Of a stretch of DNA of 47,591 nucleotides, positions 1 through 9,574 are shown piece after piece. This DNA is from Acidobacteriota bacterium (GTDB lineage Bacteria; Acidobacteriota; Blastocatellia; RBC074). The notes beneath the pieces are model-generated. The model was given only the letters and a program-made list of their open reading frames with translations, was not told the origin of the DNA and did no database searches. The translations under genes were made by a program, and so were the position numbers. Within the stretch, counting starts at the first letter, position 1. Each line of letters begins with the position of its first letter. The DNA is taken from positions 1-47,591 of the forward strand of contig JAEUQO010000062.1 in assembly GCA_016789605.1 (NCBI GenBank), written 5' to 3'.

Positions 1-2
1 CG

Positions 3-917
3 TTGGCCAAAAATCCGCAACAACGATTTGAAACGGCGGCGCAATTTGCGGATGCGCTGGCCGCTGCCGCGCGCAGTTTGCCCCCTGTGGTCGAACCGAT
101 TTCATCCGAAGCCGTGACGGTTCGGCGCGGTTTTGTGGCCCCGGCAGCGATTGACCCAGTGGCCCCGGTTGTCCCCCTGGCCGAAGTTGAAACGCCGAGC
201 CGGGAAATGCCTGCGGTGCGAGAGAACACGCCTCCCCAGGCCCTTCGGCCAGTCGAAGGGCCGACATTGACCATCGAATACCGTCCGCGCACAAAGCTTT
301 ATGCCAGCGTCGCTGTTCTGTTGCTCGCGGTGTTGGGCGGATTGGGCTACGTCTGGTATGCCGACTGGCGGGCGCAAGCCGTGCCCAATGCCGTGGCGAC
401 AGAGGATGCAAGACTCTCTGGCGCGGGCGTTCAGGAACAGACGCAAGTTGGACAAGCGCAACCCGAAGACGGCGCAAAACGGCAGGCGGTATTGGCTTCC
501 TATGTAAAACCGGACGCTTCGCCTGCGATGGCACCGGCAGTTGAAAGCGCGCAGCGCGATTTGCGCGCAATCTATGGCGAGTGGGCGACGGCGGCGCAGC
601 GCGGCGACTGGCAAAAGCACATGAGTTTTTACAGCGATCGCGTCGAGTATTTTCGTGACGGCAATCTGACGCGCGCCAAAATCGCAGCGCGCAAGCAAGC
701 GATTTTCGGCAAGTTGGATCGCTACACGTTGCGCTTTTCTGATGCGCCGCGCATTGTCTGGAAGCAGCCCGGAACTGAAGCAGAGCTTTTCTTTGATCGG
801 TTCTGGACTTTGCAACGTGGCCGCAAGCGTGTGACCGGCAAAGCCAATGGTTCCGTGACGATGCGGCGCGATGGGCAAGGTTGGCGTATCGTCAGTGAAA
901 AGCAGACCAAGCGGTAG
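3..917 (+). CDS. Membrane Ser/Thr protein kinase, C-terminal part (5' truncated by window)
   Basis: The first codons in frame (KNPQQRF, then a FADAL-type helix, residues 3-19) match the end of a Hanks-type kinase domain (subdomain XI), so the catalytic part lies upstream of the window. A Pro/Val-rich linker follows, then one membrane segment (about residues 100-120). The outer part ends in a domain of about 115 residues (185-300) with the look of an NTF2-like/SnoaL fold (YGEWATAAQRGDW start, GSVTMRR and GWRIVSE strands). By analogy with PASTA-type kinases, the extracytoplasmic domain may sense a ligand while the kinase acts in the cytoplasm; this is inference. The stop is 6 nt before the HtrA start, so the two are probably co-transcribed. 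The TTG at position 3 is not the true start. Confidence 0.8.
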   Translation: MAKNPQQRFETAAQFADALAAAARSLPPVVEPISSEAVTVRRGFVAPAAIDPVAPVVPLAEVETPSREMPAVRENTPPQALRPVEGPTLTIEYRPRTKLYASVAVLLLAVLGGLGYVWYADWRAQAVPNAVATEDARLSGAGVQEQTQVGQAQPEDGAKRQAVLASYVKPDASPAMAPAVESAQRDLRAIYGEWATAAQRGDWQKHMSFYSDRVEYFRDGNLTRAKIAARKQAIFGKLDRYTLRFSDAPRIVWKQPGTEAELFFDRFWTLQRGRKRVTGKANGSVTMRRDGQGWRIVSEKQTKR

Positions 918-923
918 TAAGTT

Positions 924-2396
924 ATGAAACGGGGTATTTTCTTCGCATTTTTGTCCGCCGTCATTGTCGGCACGACAGCGCTGGTGCTGGTTGTGTTGGC
1001 ATTTGCCCGGCCTGAAAGTTTTCGGCAGGCGCTGTTTTCTTCTCGCTTGCCGGGCTTGCCATTTTTCGGGCGTGACAACGGACGAACCAATGCAGAAATT
1101 GTTGCCCAGGCAAATCACGGCGTTGTCACGGTCATTGCTTCGCGCGCGTTACGCCCCAACAATCTGGCGCCCGCCAGTGATCCAACGCCACCAGCCGACA
1201 ACAACATTCAGCGCGGCACCGGCACCGGATTCATCATTGATGCTTCGGGCATCGTCGTCACCAACGAACACGTCATCAAAGACGCAGATCGCATTCGCGT
1301 CAAACTGGCTGACGGACGCGAACGCCGCGCCATTGTGCAAGGCACCGACAGCGCCACCGATCTGGCCATTCTGAAAATCGAAGCCGACGGATTGACGGTG
1401 TTGCCGCTCGGCGATTCTGATTCGGTTCGTGTGGGCGATCCAGTGATTGCCATCGGCAATCCACTGGAATACGAACATTCCGTCACGGCAGGCATCGTCA
1501 GCGCCAAAGGCCGCAAGGTCTATAACCTGAATCAACGCCCGTACGAAGATTTCATCCAAACCGATGCCGCGATCAATCGCGGGAATTCCGGCGGGCCGCT
1601 ATTCAACCGTGCCGGTGAAGTCATCGGCGTTAACACGGTCATTCGCATTGACGGACGCGGCATCAGCTTTGCGGTGCCGAGCAATGTCGTGAAACAAGTG
1701 GTTGCGCAATTGCGCAGCTATGGATTTGTCGCGCGCGGTTATTTGGGCGTTACGCCTGAAAATTTGACGCCGGAGTTTCGCGATGGCTTGGGATTGACCG
1801 GGATGCACGGCGTGCTGGTTTCGGACGTTTCGCCGGATACGCCCGCCGCGCGTGCCGGTTTGCAAGCCTATGATGTGATTACGCATTTCGAAGGGCGTCC
1901 CGTCCAGACCAAAGATGATTTTTTTGCTTTGGTGGCGGGAAAATTGCCGCTGCAACAGGTCGAAATTGACATCATGCGCGGCGGCCAACCGATGAAACTG
2001 CGCGCGACGCTGGATCAACGAGACGACCTTGCCAACAGCCAACCGCGCGAGACACGTCCAGTTACAGAAAAGAAAGGTCTGGCCTTGGGCTTTTCCGTGC
2101 GTGAAGCCACCCCGGAAACCTTGCGCGAATTGAGTACGAACAACGCAGGCAATACGCGCGAATCGGTCATCGGCGGCGCTGTCGTTGCTGACGTTGACCC
2201 GCTTGGGCCTGCCGCCGGATTGCTCAGTGCGGGGCAATTCATCATCGAAGCCAACCGGCAACCCATTCGCCACGCCGCCGATTTTGAGCGGCTCGCGGCT
2301 TCCTTACACGATGGTGAGGCGCTGATTTTGCGCGTCGCTTCGGCTAATCGGCAAGAACGCCGCTTGATCGCTTTGCGCGTCGGCGAAGGCCAATAA
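924..2396 (+). CDS. HtrA/DegP-type serine protease with two PDZ domains
   Basis: This is a periplasmic or membrane-anchored S1C protease for envelope protein quality control. Residues 6-28 form a signal anchor. The trypsin-like domain spans about 60-255 with a complete triad: His116 (TNEHVI), Asp146 (ATDLAIL) and Ser222 (RGNSGGPLF). Two PDZ domains follow (about 265-355, with RGYLGV at its start, and about 385-485). The length of 490 aa is normal for DegP/MucD. It begins 6 nt after the kinase stop with only a weak ribosome-binding site, which suggests translational coupling. The link to a sensor-like kinase hints at a stress-sensing pair, but that is inference. Confidence 0.95.
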   Translation: MKRGIFFAFLSAVIVGTTALVLVVLAFARPESFRQALFSSRLPGLPFFGRDNGRTNAEIVAQANHGVVTVIASRALRPNNLAPASDPTPPADNNIQRGTGTGFIIDASGIVVTNEHVIKDADRIRVKLADGRERRAIVQGTDSATDLAILKIEADGLTVLPLGDSDSVRVGDPVIAIGNPLEYEHSVTAGIVSAKGRKVYNLNQRPYEDFIQTDAAINRGNSGGPLFNRAGEVIGVNTVIRIDGRGISFAVPSNVVKQVVAQLRSYGFVARGYLGVTPENLTPEFRDGLGLTGMHGVLVSDVSPDTPAARAGLQAYDVITHFEGRPVQTKDDFFALVAGKLPLQQVEIDIMRGGQPMKLRATLDQRDDLANSQPRETRPVTEKKGLALGFSVREATPETLRELSTNNAGNTRESVIGGAVVADVDPLGPAAGLLSAGQFIIEANRQPIRHAADFERLAASLHDGEALILRVASANRQERRLIALRVGEGQ

Positions 2397-2473
2397 GTGC
2401 ATTCCACGCCGTAGCTTCCCGCCAATTCCAACTTTCTTTTCATTCCGCTGCGCACTGATTCCCGCCCATTATC

Positions 2474-2499
2474 TTGGAAACTTCCTCGCGTGCTATACT
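2474..2499 (+). promoter_or_regulatory. Probable promoter of rnpB
   Basis: A good -10 box, TATACT (2494-2499), ends 7 nt before the first base of the RNase P RNA P1 helix (2507), which fits a purine start there. The -35 box is weak (TTGGAA at 2474-2479, spacing only 14 nt), so its exact position is uncertain. Confidence 0.5.
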
Positions 2500-2506
2500 C
2501 CCAACC

Positions 2507-2990
<484 letters not shown>

Positions 2991-3032
2991 GTGGTTATCT
3001 GATCAACAAATCCATTTTGCATAACCCAAGTC

Positions 3033-3728
3033 ATGGCTAAATCTAAATATTCTTTCTTTCGTACCAATGTTTCGTTGGCGATTATCGGCTTGACGCTCGG
3101 CTTGCTAGGCGGGTTCAAGCTGGCCAATTCGCAATATCGCCGCGCGCAGGACCAGGCCTTACAACAGTCGGTGGCGCAAGCCGCAAGCGGCGCCAACGGT
3201 TCCCCAGCCGACCGCGAAAAGGCGCTCGGCGAGATGAAGGCGCTGATCGAAAAGGCCAAAGCCAGCCCCAACGACCCGGAAGTGCAACTGGATGTGGCGG
3301 CGCAATTGATCCAGATCGGGCAACCGCAAGAAGCGCTGGAGTTTTTGGAAGCGGCGAACAAAGCCAAACCCAACGATTCGCGCACGCTGGCCGGGTTCGG
3401 GGTGGCTTATTCGATGCTGGGCCGCTTTGACGATGCGATCAAAGTCACCAAACAATCCACCGAACTCGATCCGAAAAATCCGCGCGTCAAATTGTTGTTG
3501 CTGGGCGCTTACATTCAGGCCAACAAGAACCTGGATGAGGCTACGCGGCTGATGCAGGAACTGGAAACCAGCGGCATTGATCCGCAAGTGTTGGCCAGTG
3601 CGCGCGCCGATTTGCAGGCGGCAGTGGCAGGACAAAAATCTGCGCCTGCGTCTGGTGGAACCAAGACGGTGTTGCAACACGGCCCGGATGAGCCCAAGGT
3701 TCCGCCCAAAACCGGAGGCGAAAAGTGA
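3033..3728 (+). CDS. Membrane-anchored TPR protein
   Basis: A 231-aa protein with an N-terminal membrane segment (about residues 12-30, NVSLAIIGLTLGLLGGF) and at least two tetratricopeptide repeats (about residues 85-155; the AGFGVAYSMLGRFDDAI and NPRVKLLLLGAYIQ helices are typical). The C-terminal tail is Gly/Pro/Lys-rich and disordered. TPR domains bind other proteins, here probably on the periplasmic side. The partner is unknown. It starts 42 nt after rnpB with no clear Shine-Dalgarno and overlaps the next gene by 4 nt (GTGA), so those two are coupled. No specific function can be assigned. Confidence 0.8.
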   Translation: MAKSKYSFFRTNVSLAIIGLTLGLLGGFKLANSQYRRAQDQALQQSVAQAASGANGSPADREKALGEMKALIEKAKASPNDPEVQLDVAAQLIQIGQPQEALEFLEAANKAKPNDSRTLAGFGVAYSMLGRFDDAIKVTKQSTELDPKNPRVKLLLLGAYIQANKNLDEATRLMQELETSGIDPQVLASARADLQAAVAGQKSAPASGGTKTVLQHGPDEPKVPPKTGGEK

Positions 3729-4012
3729 GTTTTTTGTTGCGTGCAGTTTTTCTCCTGCTGATCTTTGGATTCGTGGTCTATGTGTTAAAAGCCATCGCGC
3801 GACTGAGTTTTCATTTGCGCGGCACAGTCAAAGACGTAAAGAACCTGCGCGAACAGTTGAGCGGGCGGCCCGCCGCCAGCGCCGAAATGGTTCGTTGCGC
3901 CTCGTGTGGCGCGTTTGTTGCTCCGCGCGAAGCGGTGACCATTTCCGGGCGCGGAGCCAAGCAAATCTTTTGTTCGCACGATTGTTTGCGGGCACACGCG
4001 CAACGGGCTTAA
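3725..4012 (+). CDS. Small membrane protein with a Cys-rich zinc-finger-like C-terminus (PP0621-like)
   Basis: A 95-aa protein. Residues 2-23 form one membrane helix. The C-terminal half has a CxxC ... CxxxC pattern (CASCG about residue 58, then FCSHDC about residues 83-88), which resembles the short PP0621/TRASH-type metal-binding domain. It is expected to be an inner-membrane protein with a cytoplasmic zinc knuckle. The start is GTG at 3725, overlapping the stop of the TPR gene as GTGA, so the two are translationally coupled. A strong terminator follows. Role unknown; the family name is from motif resemblance only. Confidence 0.75.
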   Translation: MSFLLRAVFLLLIFGFVVYVLKAIARLSFHLRGTVKDVKNLREQLSGRPAASAEMVRCASCGAFVAPREAVTISGRGAKQIFCSHDCLRAHAQRA

Positions 4013-4036
4013 CGGCTGGCCAATTTCAGAAACGGC

Positions 4037-4081
4037 AACGCCCACGGAAGACCGAGCAACGGTTTTCCGTGGGCGTTTTCT
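4037..4081 (+). terminator. Rho-independent terminator
   Basis: A perfect 13-bp inverted repeat (4037-4049 with 4065-4077, loop 15 nt) followed by TTTTC. It lies 24 nt after the stop of the small zinc-finger-like gene and ends the plus-strand unit before the convergent cyclotransferase gene. Confidence 0.85.
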
Positions 4082-4103
4082 TTGTTTGCACCTGATTGCC
4101 AAA

Positions 4104-4979
4104 TCATTTGCCGGGCGTTGGGCGGCGCGTCACCAGGCGAATTTCATAGAGTTTGGGCCAAAGCTTGCCGGTGACAAACAACCGGTCGCTGCTTTCGTCA
4201 TAGGCGATGCCGTTGAGCACGTCCACGCCGCGCAAACGCTCTTCGTAGGGCAACAATCCTGTCAGATTGACCCAACCCATGACGCGGCCCGTGTTGGGAT
4301 CAATGCGTGCAATGCGGTCGGTTTGCCAGATGTTGGCGTAAATTTCGCCTTTGACGTATTCGAGTTCGTTGAGTTGTCGTATGGCGCGGCCGCCATCCAC
4401 AACATTGATCGTACGCTGTACTGCAAAGCTTTCCGGGTCGAGAAAACGAATTTGATTGGTGCCGTCGCTCATGATCAGCGAGCGGCCATCGTGCGTCAGG
4501 CCCCAGCCTTCGCCGGTATAGTTGTGCGTTTTGACCAGTTGGAACGATTCCTGGTCATAGACAAAGGCGCTTTGCGACAGCCAGGTCAGTTGAAACAATC
4601 TGTTGCCAAACAGCGCCAGACCTTCGGCGAAATATTGAGAGGGAACGGTTTCAATTTTCAGCACACGTCCGGTTTGAATTTCGACCTTGCGCAGCGACGA
4701 TCTGCCGTTCAGGCCTGTGCTTTCATAAAAAATGCCTTGGTGATAGACCAGTCCTTGGGTAAAGGCTTCAGGGTCGTGTGGGTACGTATTGACGATTTCG
4801 TAGGTATAAGTTGGCACGCGGAATGGCACGCTCGCTTGCTCCTGGGCGGTTGCTTGGCCGGGTGAGGCCGCGACCGGCGGTTGTGGCGCAACTGCCGGAC
4901 CATTGGCTTGTCCCGCGCGACAAGCGGCCAAAACGATCAGAGAAAGAGACAGCCACAATACTTTTGGTGATGACAACAT
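4104..4979 (-). CDS. Glutaminyl-peptide cyclotransferase (glutamine cyclotransferase family), lipoprotein
   Basis: A 291-aa protein of the plant/bacterial-type glutaminyl cyclase family, which folds as a five-bladed propeller and turns N-terminal glutamine into pyroglutamate. A lipoprotein signal with lipobox LAAC puts the modified cysteine at residue 20, so it is likely anchored in an envelope membrane. Family motifs are clear: the FTQGLVY segment (about residues 73-79), FAEGLAL, GEGWGLTHDG, LNELEYV and NGIAYD. A Pro/Ala/Gln-rich linker (21-50) separates the anchor from the propeller. The ATG at 4979 has a GGAG ribosome-binding site 8 nt upstream. N-terminal cyclisation may protect exported proteins from aminopeptidases; this is inference. 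Confidence 0.92.
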   Translation of the reverse strand: MLSSPKVLWLSLSLIVLAACRAGQANGPAVAPQPPVAASPGQATAQEQASVPFRVPTYTYEIVNTYPHDPEAFTQGLVYHQGIFYESTGLNGRSSLRKVEIQTGRVLKIETVPSQYFAEGLALFGNRLFQLTWLSQSAFVYDQESFQLVKTHNYTGEGWGLTHDGRSLIMSDGTNQIRFLDPESFAVQRTINVVDGGRAIRQLNELEYVKGEIYANIWQTDRIARIDPNTGRVMGWVNLTGLLPYEERLRGVDVLNGIAYDESSDRLFVTGKLWPKLYEIRLVTRRPTPGK

Positions 4980-5031
4980 TCACTTAGCTCCAAATTACCT
5001 GTTTCTCGCCTAAGCGCGTGACCGGTGCTGC

Positions 5032-5059
5032 TTGCGGCAAACATTGAATGTGTTAGTAT
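5032..5059 (+). promoter_or_regulatory. Candidate promoter of the HIT gene
   Basis: TTGCGG (5032-5037) and TAGTAT (5054-5059) are spaced by 16 nt, about 45 nt before the HIT start codon, in the short divergent gap. Both boxes are imperfect, so this is tentative. Confidence 0.35.
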
Positions 5060-5104
5060 CGCTGCGCACTCAAATCACACTAAGTTTAAAGTACAGGAGA
5101 AACA

Positions 5105-5455
5105 ATGTCAGAAGATAACTGTATATTTTGCCGGATTCTGGCAGGCGAGATTCCCTCTACCAAGGTCTATGAAGATCGTCTCGTTTACGCATTTCGCGAT
5201 GCCAATCCGCAAGCCCCTACCCATGTTTTATTGGTTCCCAAAGAACATATTGAATCTCTCAATGATGCGGCGCAGGGAGATGAGGCGCTGTTAGGTCATA
5301 TGTTGCGCTTAGCGCCCAAGATCGCCAACCAGGAAGGGTTGGCTGACAGTGGATTCCGTACCGTTATCAATACGGGCGGCGATGCCGGACAAACTGTTTG
5401 GCACTTGCATGTGCACGTGCTGGGCGGTCGTCCGATGACCTGGCCGCCGGGCTGA
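5105..5455 (+). CDS. HIT family nucleotide hydrolase (HinT-like)
   Basis: A 116-aa histidine-triad protein that hydrolyses AMP-lysine-type or other purine nucleoside phosphoramidates. The triad is His100-x-His102-x-His104, His102 being the expected nucleophile. The N-terminal CIFC (Cys6, Cys9), together with His48 and the triad region, fits the zinc site of bacterial HinT proteins. The length is normal. The start is fixed by AGGAGA 6 nt before the ATG. It is monocistronic, convergent with the DUF4112 gene. The physiological substrate is not known from the sequence. Confidence 0.95.
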   Translation: MSEDNCIFCRILAGEIPSTKVYEDRLVYAFRDANPQAPTHVLLVPKEHIESLNDAAQGDEALLGHMLRLAPKIANQEGLADSGFRTVINTGGDAGQTVWHLHVHVLGGRPMTWPPG

Positions 5456-5478
5456 TCTTCCGGTAAAAGAAGAACGGT

Positions 5479-5507
5479 GGTGAGTGAGCACAGCCAGCTC
5501 ACTCACC
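5479..5507. terminator. Hairpin between convergent HIT and DUF4112 genes
   Basis: A perfect 11-bp stem (5479-5489 with 5497-5507, 7-nt loop) that includes the DUF4112 stop codon. It may end both transcripts, but neither side has a strong T tract. Confidence 0.45.
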
Positions 5508-6060
5508 CGCGAAGTTTGACCAAATTGCTCAACAGCCAGTAACTGAGCGCCATCAAACCGATGATAAACGCGACCAGCGTTCCCAACACCAACAGCACAA
5601 ACAGATAATCCGTGAATCGGGGCTTTCCTCGTTCGCGCGCATATCTGCGCAACAAGTGCAGATTCCAGCGATTCGATTTCACGAAAAAGTCTGCCGCGTC
5701 TCCCAAAAACGGAACCAAGCCTAACAAGTAATCAAACGCGACGTTTAACGCCATGCGCAGGATGATGATTTTGGGGACGCGGTAATGGAGAGCTGTGCCG
5801 ATGACGTAAAACGAAAAGAGTGCGGCGGCAGTATCGCCCGCCCAGGGGACAAGCCCCAGAATGGGGTCGAGCCCGATACGCACATTCAAAATGGGAATGG
5901 TGACCAGATCATCGAGCCAACGGACAGCACGATCCAGATGGGCGAATTCGGTTTCCGGGATGGGCCGCGCCAAAGAGTCAGTTTGCGGCGCAACGGAATA
6001 TTCACTGCGCTGGTTGACCGCGCTGCGACGGATTTCGAATCGTGCGTCGTAATTACTCAT
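5503..6060 (-). CDS. DUF4112 membrane protein
   Basis: A 185-aa protein with the DUF4112 signature (about residues 45-150): LDPILGLVPWAGD and a second, similar GLVPFLGD block, which look like an internal repeat of a short amphipathic/membrane unit. Two to three hydrophobic segments follow, the last near residues 150-178. A polar N-terminus of about 40 residues is probably cytoplasmic. The function of the family is unknown. The frame could start at TTG 6081, overlapping the upstream stop, but the ATG at 6060 has a good GGGAG site 7 nt upstream and is preferred. It is co-transcribed with the upstream M1-type gene (gap 17 nt). Confidence 0.85.
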   Translation of the reverse strand: MSNYDARFEIRRSAVNQRSEYSVAPQTDSLARPIPETEFAHLDRAVRWLDDLVTIPILNVRIGLDPILGLVPWAGDTAAALFSFYVIGTALHYRVPKIIILRMALNVAFDYLLGLVPFLGDAADFFVKSNRWNLHLLRRYARERGKPRFTDYLFVLLVLGTLVAFIIGLMALSYWLLSNLVKLRG

Positions 6061-6077
6061 CCAGGGTCTCCCGCAGG

Positions 6078-7820
6078 TCAAAACGGCTTGGCCGCAGTGC
6101 GTCCAATCTTCAAAAAGACGCGTCCCAACGAGCGCATCTTGGACACAGGTTGCGGCAGCAAGGCCAGATCCGGGGCACCAATGTCATCATCCCCATGCTT
6201 TTCCTTCAACCAACGTTGGAATAGCACACGCACGGCACGAGGATCAGGCGCGACGGCTGTGAACGCCGTACGCAATTGTTCGGGCGTGGCAATGCGAAAA
6301 CTATGCGTTGTAAAGTAATCGTGCAAGGCCTGGAAGAACTTTTCGTCTCCTAATTCCTGCCGTAACGCAACAAACAACAGCGCGCCTTTGGATTGCACGA
6401 TCGCGGTATATTGCAGAGAGCTGCGAAACTCCTTGGCCGGTTTGTCTACTTCGATGTCGGTACCGCCCAGCATACGATAGGCGTGATAGACGCCGCGCAA
6501 TTGCTGTTGAACAATGATCTTGCCCAGCGCTTTGCCATACGCGGCTTCGTGGTAATAGGCCGCCGCATAATTGGCCAGCGCTTCATCCAGATAAGGTGTC
6601 CGTTCCGGGTCGCTGCCGACAACCCCGCCCCACCACTGGTGCGCAATGCCGTGTGCCAGCGTGAATTCAAATGAAGATTTGATCACGTCTGATTGTTCTC
6701 GGAGCATGCCAGGCAAACGCACTGCCTGCGGCGCATCAAAATCAATGTAATAAGCTTGCGCCAGCGCGACCAGCGAAGGGAATTCCGTGCCGCTGTAACC
6801 TGCCGAAAGCGGCAGCTCGATTACCTGTAATTGCGGATAGGGACATTGTCCGAAGGCCTTGGTATAGGCTTCGACAGCGAGCGAGGCGATTTGCAGGGCT
6901 CGTTTCCCCAATCGCTCGTCGCCTTCACGATAATAAGACATTACGCGTACCGAACCGACCATCTGCTCGCTGCTTTTTACACGCTCTGCCAGCACCAGCG
7001 CAAAGCCGCGCAGCTTTTCACCGCGAAAAACTTCTCGGCGTCGGTTGGGTGTGGCCACGGTTGTTTCATTTTCCAGCCTGGTCCCAGAGGCGATCACGGT
7101 GACGTTTTCGTCTACGGTCAACGCCACTTCGTAATCCGCGACTTCGCTAAACACGATGCCGTTTACGCCAACTGCCGAAGGTTGATCGTTCGGTTGCAAC
7201 GGGCGCAGCGCCAGCAACGGAAAGCAATAGCCCAGCATCATCGCTTCTTCGCCGGCAAAAAAGATGTCGCGCGCATCTCGTTGCTGCCGTTCATCACTGA
7301 CGGCGTCGTTGACCTCTTGCAAGAAATGCGCGAGCAAACTGGTTTCTTCGCGTTGTACGCGCGGAATCCGCGCGGAAAATTCCAGCGTTATCTCCAGGTT
7401 TTGTCCGGGGGCAAGTCGCGTTGGCAGTTCTACTTTGAGGACAGCCTGTCGCGCCCGCGTGCTGAATTTCAATTCGCGCCCCTGACAGGAAACCCGTTGC
7501 ACGACCAGCCAGGGATCATCTTCTTCAGTCAGTCCTAAATTGGGATAAATATGAAAGGTGACGTTTTCCCATTCGTCTCGCGTCGCATTGGCAAAACGTA
7601 CGGTCTCGCGTCCTGTGAAGCTGGCGGCGTGATAATCCAGGTTCAGTTCGACGCGATATTGTGGCCGCGGCGGTGTCAGATCAGTCTGTGTCATGCGCCG
7701 GTCGCGCGCAAAAACTGCGACGGGCAATGCGCCCAACAACAACCAACATGCGAGCATCTTGCTCCATCGTTTGTTGTTGCATATTTGGGCAGAGACATTA
7801 CTGCGGCCAACGAGGTTCAT
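6078..7820 (-). CDS. M1-type (gluzincin) metallopeptidase homologue lacking the catalytic Glu
   Basis: A 580-aa exported protein with an M1 aminopeptidase layout: signal sequence (about residues 18-39), a beta-rich N-domain (55-285), then a thermolysin-like domain. The zinc ligands are in place: His390, His394 and Glu413 with the exact HxxxH-x18-E spacing, and HQWWGG follows as in M1 enzymes. The general-base glutamate of HExxH is replaced by Gly391 (read directly as CAC GGC ATT GCG CAC). The GxMEN-like exopeptidase loop is also altered (SGTEFPSL, about residues 343-350). It could bind peptides without cutting them, or cut poorly. An internal ATG (7757) with GGAG 4 nt upstream is an alternative start that keeps the signal sequence. 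Followed by the DUF4112 gene. Confidence 0.85.
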   Translation of the reverse strand: MNLVGRSNVSAQICNNKRWSKMLACWLLLGALPVAVFARDRRMTQTDLTPPRPQYRVELNLDYHAASFTGRETVRFANATRDEWENVTFHIYPNLGLTEEDDPWLVVQRVSCQGRELKFSTRARQAVLKVELPTRLAPGQNLEITLEFSARIPRVQREETSLLAHFLQEVNDAVSDERQQRDARDIFFAGEEAMMLGYCFPLLALRPLQPNDQPSAVGVNGIVFSEVADYEVALTVDENVTVIASGTRLENETTVATPNRRREVFRGEKLRGFALVLAERVKSSEQMVGSVRVMSYYREGDERLGKRALQIASLAVEAYTKAFGQCPYPQLQVIELPLSAGYSGTEFPSLVALAQAYYIDFDAPQAVRLPGMLREQSDVIKSSFEFTLAHGIAHQWWGGVVGSDPERTPYLDEALANYAAAYYHEAAYGKALGKIIVQQQLRGVYHAYRMLGGTDIEVDKPAKEFRSSLQYTAIVQSKGALLFVALRQELGDEKFFQALHDYFTTHSFRIATPEQLRTAFTAVAPDPRAVRVLFQRWLKEKHGDDDIGAPDLALLPQPVSKMRSLGRVFLKIGRTAAKPF

Positions 7821-8032
7821 AGCAACATTTTACTGTACTGGCATCTGTTCACGCACGCTTGATTTGCAGAACGGCAGCGCTTTCTTCAAGCAGGGATTTT
7901 TTCCGCGGGCAGCGCCGAGAATTTGCCTTTATGGAGTTGATCTCATATGCTGCGCGCGTGAGTGGTGTGAATCTCAACACCGTTCACGTTTTCGCTTCCC
8001 ACCCTTATTACCGAAACACGGAGGTTGTTTGT

Positions 8033-9250
8033 ATGACCGAGAAGATCCACCGGCGTGGCTTTTTGGCGGGCGCGGGCTTGGCGGGCACCAGCTTATTCAC
8101 CGCGCACTCTTACGCGCGCATCGTTGGCGCAAACGAGCGCATTCAATTGGGCATCATTGGTGCAGGCGGGCGCGGGCGCAGCGTGATGTCGTCTTTCGGT
8201 CGTTTTAAGGACCAGTGCGAATTTATCCATGTCTGTGACGTTTACGAGCCAAACATCAACGCGGCGCTTAAGATGTCGCGCACTGGCGCAAAAACGACGA
8301 TGGATTACAAAGAATTGCTGGCAGACAAGGATGTCGTGGCAATTCTAAACGCGACGCCAGATCACTGGCATGCCAACGTGTTACTTGACGCTGTGGCGGC
8401 GGGCAAAGACGCCTATACTGAAAAGCCGTTTTCCTATTCGATTGAACAGGGAACGAAGATGGTCAAAGGTGTGCGCGCAACCAAACAGATCGTGCAAGTC
8501 GGGATGCAGCGTCGTAGCTCTGAGGCCGTCCGTGGGGCGAAGAAATTGGTGGATGACGGTGTGCTGGGAGAAGTCGTGATGGCGCGCGCCCAGTGGTTCT
8601 GGAATCGCAAGCCGATGCCGCAAAAGCTTTCACTGGAAGGCAAATTGGACTGGGAACGCTTTCAGGGGCCGGCCAAGAAACGCTATTCACTGGATGAGCG
8701 ACGCTTTTTCCACTGGCGGAATTTTTCTGACTACAACGGCGGTCATATGACCGATCAAGGCACGCACTTGATGGACGTGATTCAGTGGTTTTGCAATGAC
8801 GGCAAACCGGCGCGTTCGGCTGTTTGTCAGGGCGCGATTTACGTTCACAAAGGAGGAGATGTGCCCGACACATTCAGCGCCGTTTTTGAATATCCCAGCT
8901 TTTTGGCGACGTGGACGCTTTGTTACGGCAACTCGTACGAAGATAGCTGGAAAATTTTCTTGCAAGGGAAACAGGCGACGATGGTGATTGACGACGATGG
9001 CTATCGCGTTTATCCCGAACCGTGGAAGCGCCCGGACATTCCACCAAAACCGATTCACGAATACAAAGGCGGCATTCCGACCGAACCGCACGTGAAGAAC
9101 TTCCTGGATTGCATCAAATCGCGGCAAGAACCCAATGCGCCGGTCGAAGTCGGTCACAATGCTGTTTCCGCTCCGCATTTGGCCAATGTCGCATTGCGCA
9201 CCCAGCGTCGTGCTGTGCTCAACGACGATGGCACAGTGGCCCGAGTTTAA
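8033..9250 (+). CDS. Tat-exported Gfo/Idh/MocA family oxidoreductase
   Basis: A 405-aa protein. The N-terminus carries a twin-arginine signal ([13 protein letters not shown], residues 6-18), and a Rossmann NAD(P) motif, [10 protein letters not shown], lies near residues 40-49. The conserved EKPF segment of the family (about residues 132-135) is present (YTEKPFSYS), and the C-terminal alpha/beta domain includes [13 protein letters not shown], with the His residues expected to touch substrate. These periplasmic members act on sugars or cyclitols; the substrate is unknown. The ATG at 8033 has GGAGG 9 nt upstream, so a longer open frame beginning at 7859 is not used. The gene is isolated and is followed by a hairpin. 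Confidence 0.92.
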   Translation: MTEKIHRRGFLAGAGLAGTSLFTAHSYARIVGANERIQLGIIGAGGRGRSVMSSFGRFKDQCEFIHVCDVYEPNINAALKMSRTGAKTTMDYKELLADKDVVAILNATPDHWHANVLLDAVAAGKDAYTEKPFSYSIEQGTKMVKGVRATKQIVQVGMQRRSSEAVRGAKKLVDDGVLGEVVMARAQWFWNRKPMPQKLSLEGKLDWERFQGPAKKRYSLDERRFFHWRNFSDYNGGHMTDQGTHLMDVIQWFCNDGKPARSAVCQGAIYVHKGGDVPDTFSAVFEYPSFLATWTLCYGNSYEDSWKIFLQGKQATMVIDDDGYRVYPEPWKRPDIPPKPIHEYKGGIPTEPHVKNFLDCIKSRQEPNAPVEVGHNAVSAPHLANVALRTQRRAVLNDDGTVARV

Positions 9251-9263
9251 GTTTGGTTTCTCG

Positions 9264-9296
9264 GCTGGCAGAAACCAGGTTGCGGTTTCTGCCAGC
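9264..9296 (+). terminator. Hairpin after the Gfo/Idh/MocA gene
   Basis: A perfect 13-bp stem (9264-9276 with 9284-9296, 7-nt loop) lies 14 nt after the stop codon. It is well placed for a terminator, though the following ATTATCCC is a poor T tract. Confidence 0.5.
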
Positions 9297-9485
9297 ATTA
9301 TCCCTCAGGTTTTCCTCCAGATTCTGTCAACATTATTTTCTTGCTGAAGCAGTGCTGTCGCTGAAAGATGACGCATCGCGCGACGCAAATTCGGCAAATC
9401 GTAGATGAAGTCAACATTTTCCCCCAGAGCTGGCTGGCATCACATTTGCTCTCTGAGACGTGTAACAACACGTCGTAATGAGGAT

Positions 9486-9528
9486 GGTTGCTGAAGGCTT
9501 GCGGGTGCAGCAAGCGATGCAAGCAACC
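9486..9528 (+). promoter_or_regulatory. Structured leader hairpin before the 54-aa membrane protein gene
   Basis: An outer 7-bp stem (9486-9492 with 9522-9528) and an inner 6-bp stem (9497-9502 with 9510-9515), separated by an internal loop, lie 46 nt before the start at 9575. The rest of 9297-9574 shows no credible coding frame. It has one other small hairpin near 9465-9480 (ACGTGT/ACACGT). A regulatory role is only a possibility. Confidence 0.3.
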
Positions 9529-9574
9529 TAACAGTAAGCCCCAAACGTAGTTTTGGCCCTTTAGAGAGGAAGCT

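Noticed and set aside
102..1118. 338-codon minus-strand open frame
   Set aside because: It lies opposite the kinase/HtrA genes, has no recognisable domain, and its composition (Arg/His/Cys-rich) is that of an antisense shadow.
7859..8032. 58-codon N-terminal extension of the Gfo/Idh/MocA gene
   Set aside because: The Tat signal begins right after the ATG at 8033, which has a strong GGAGG site.
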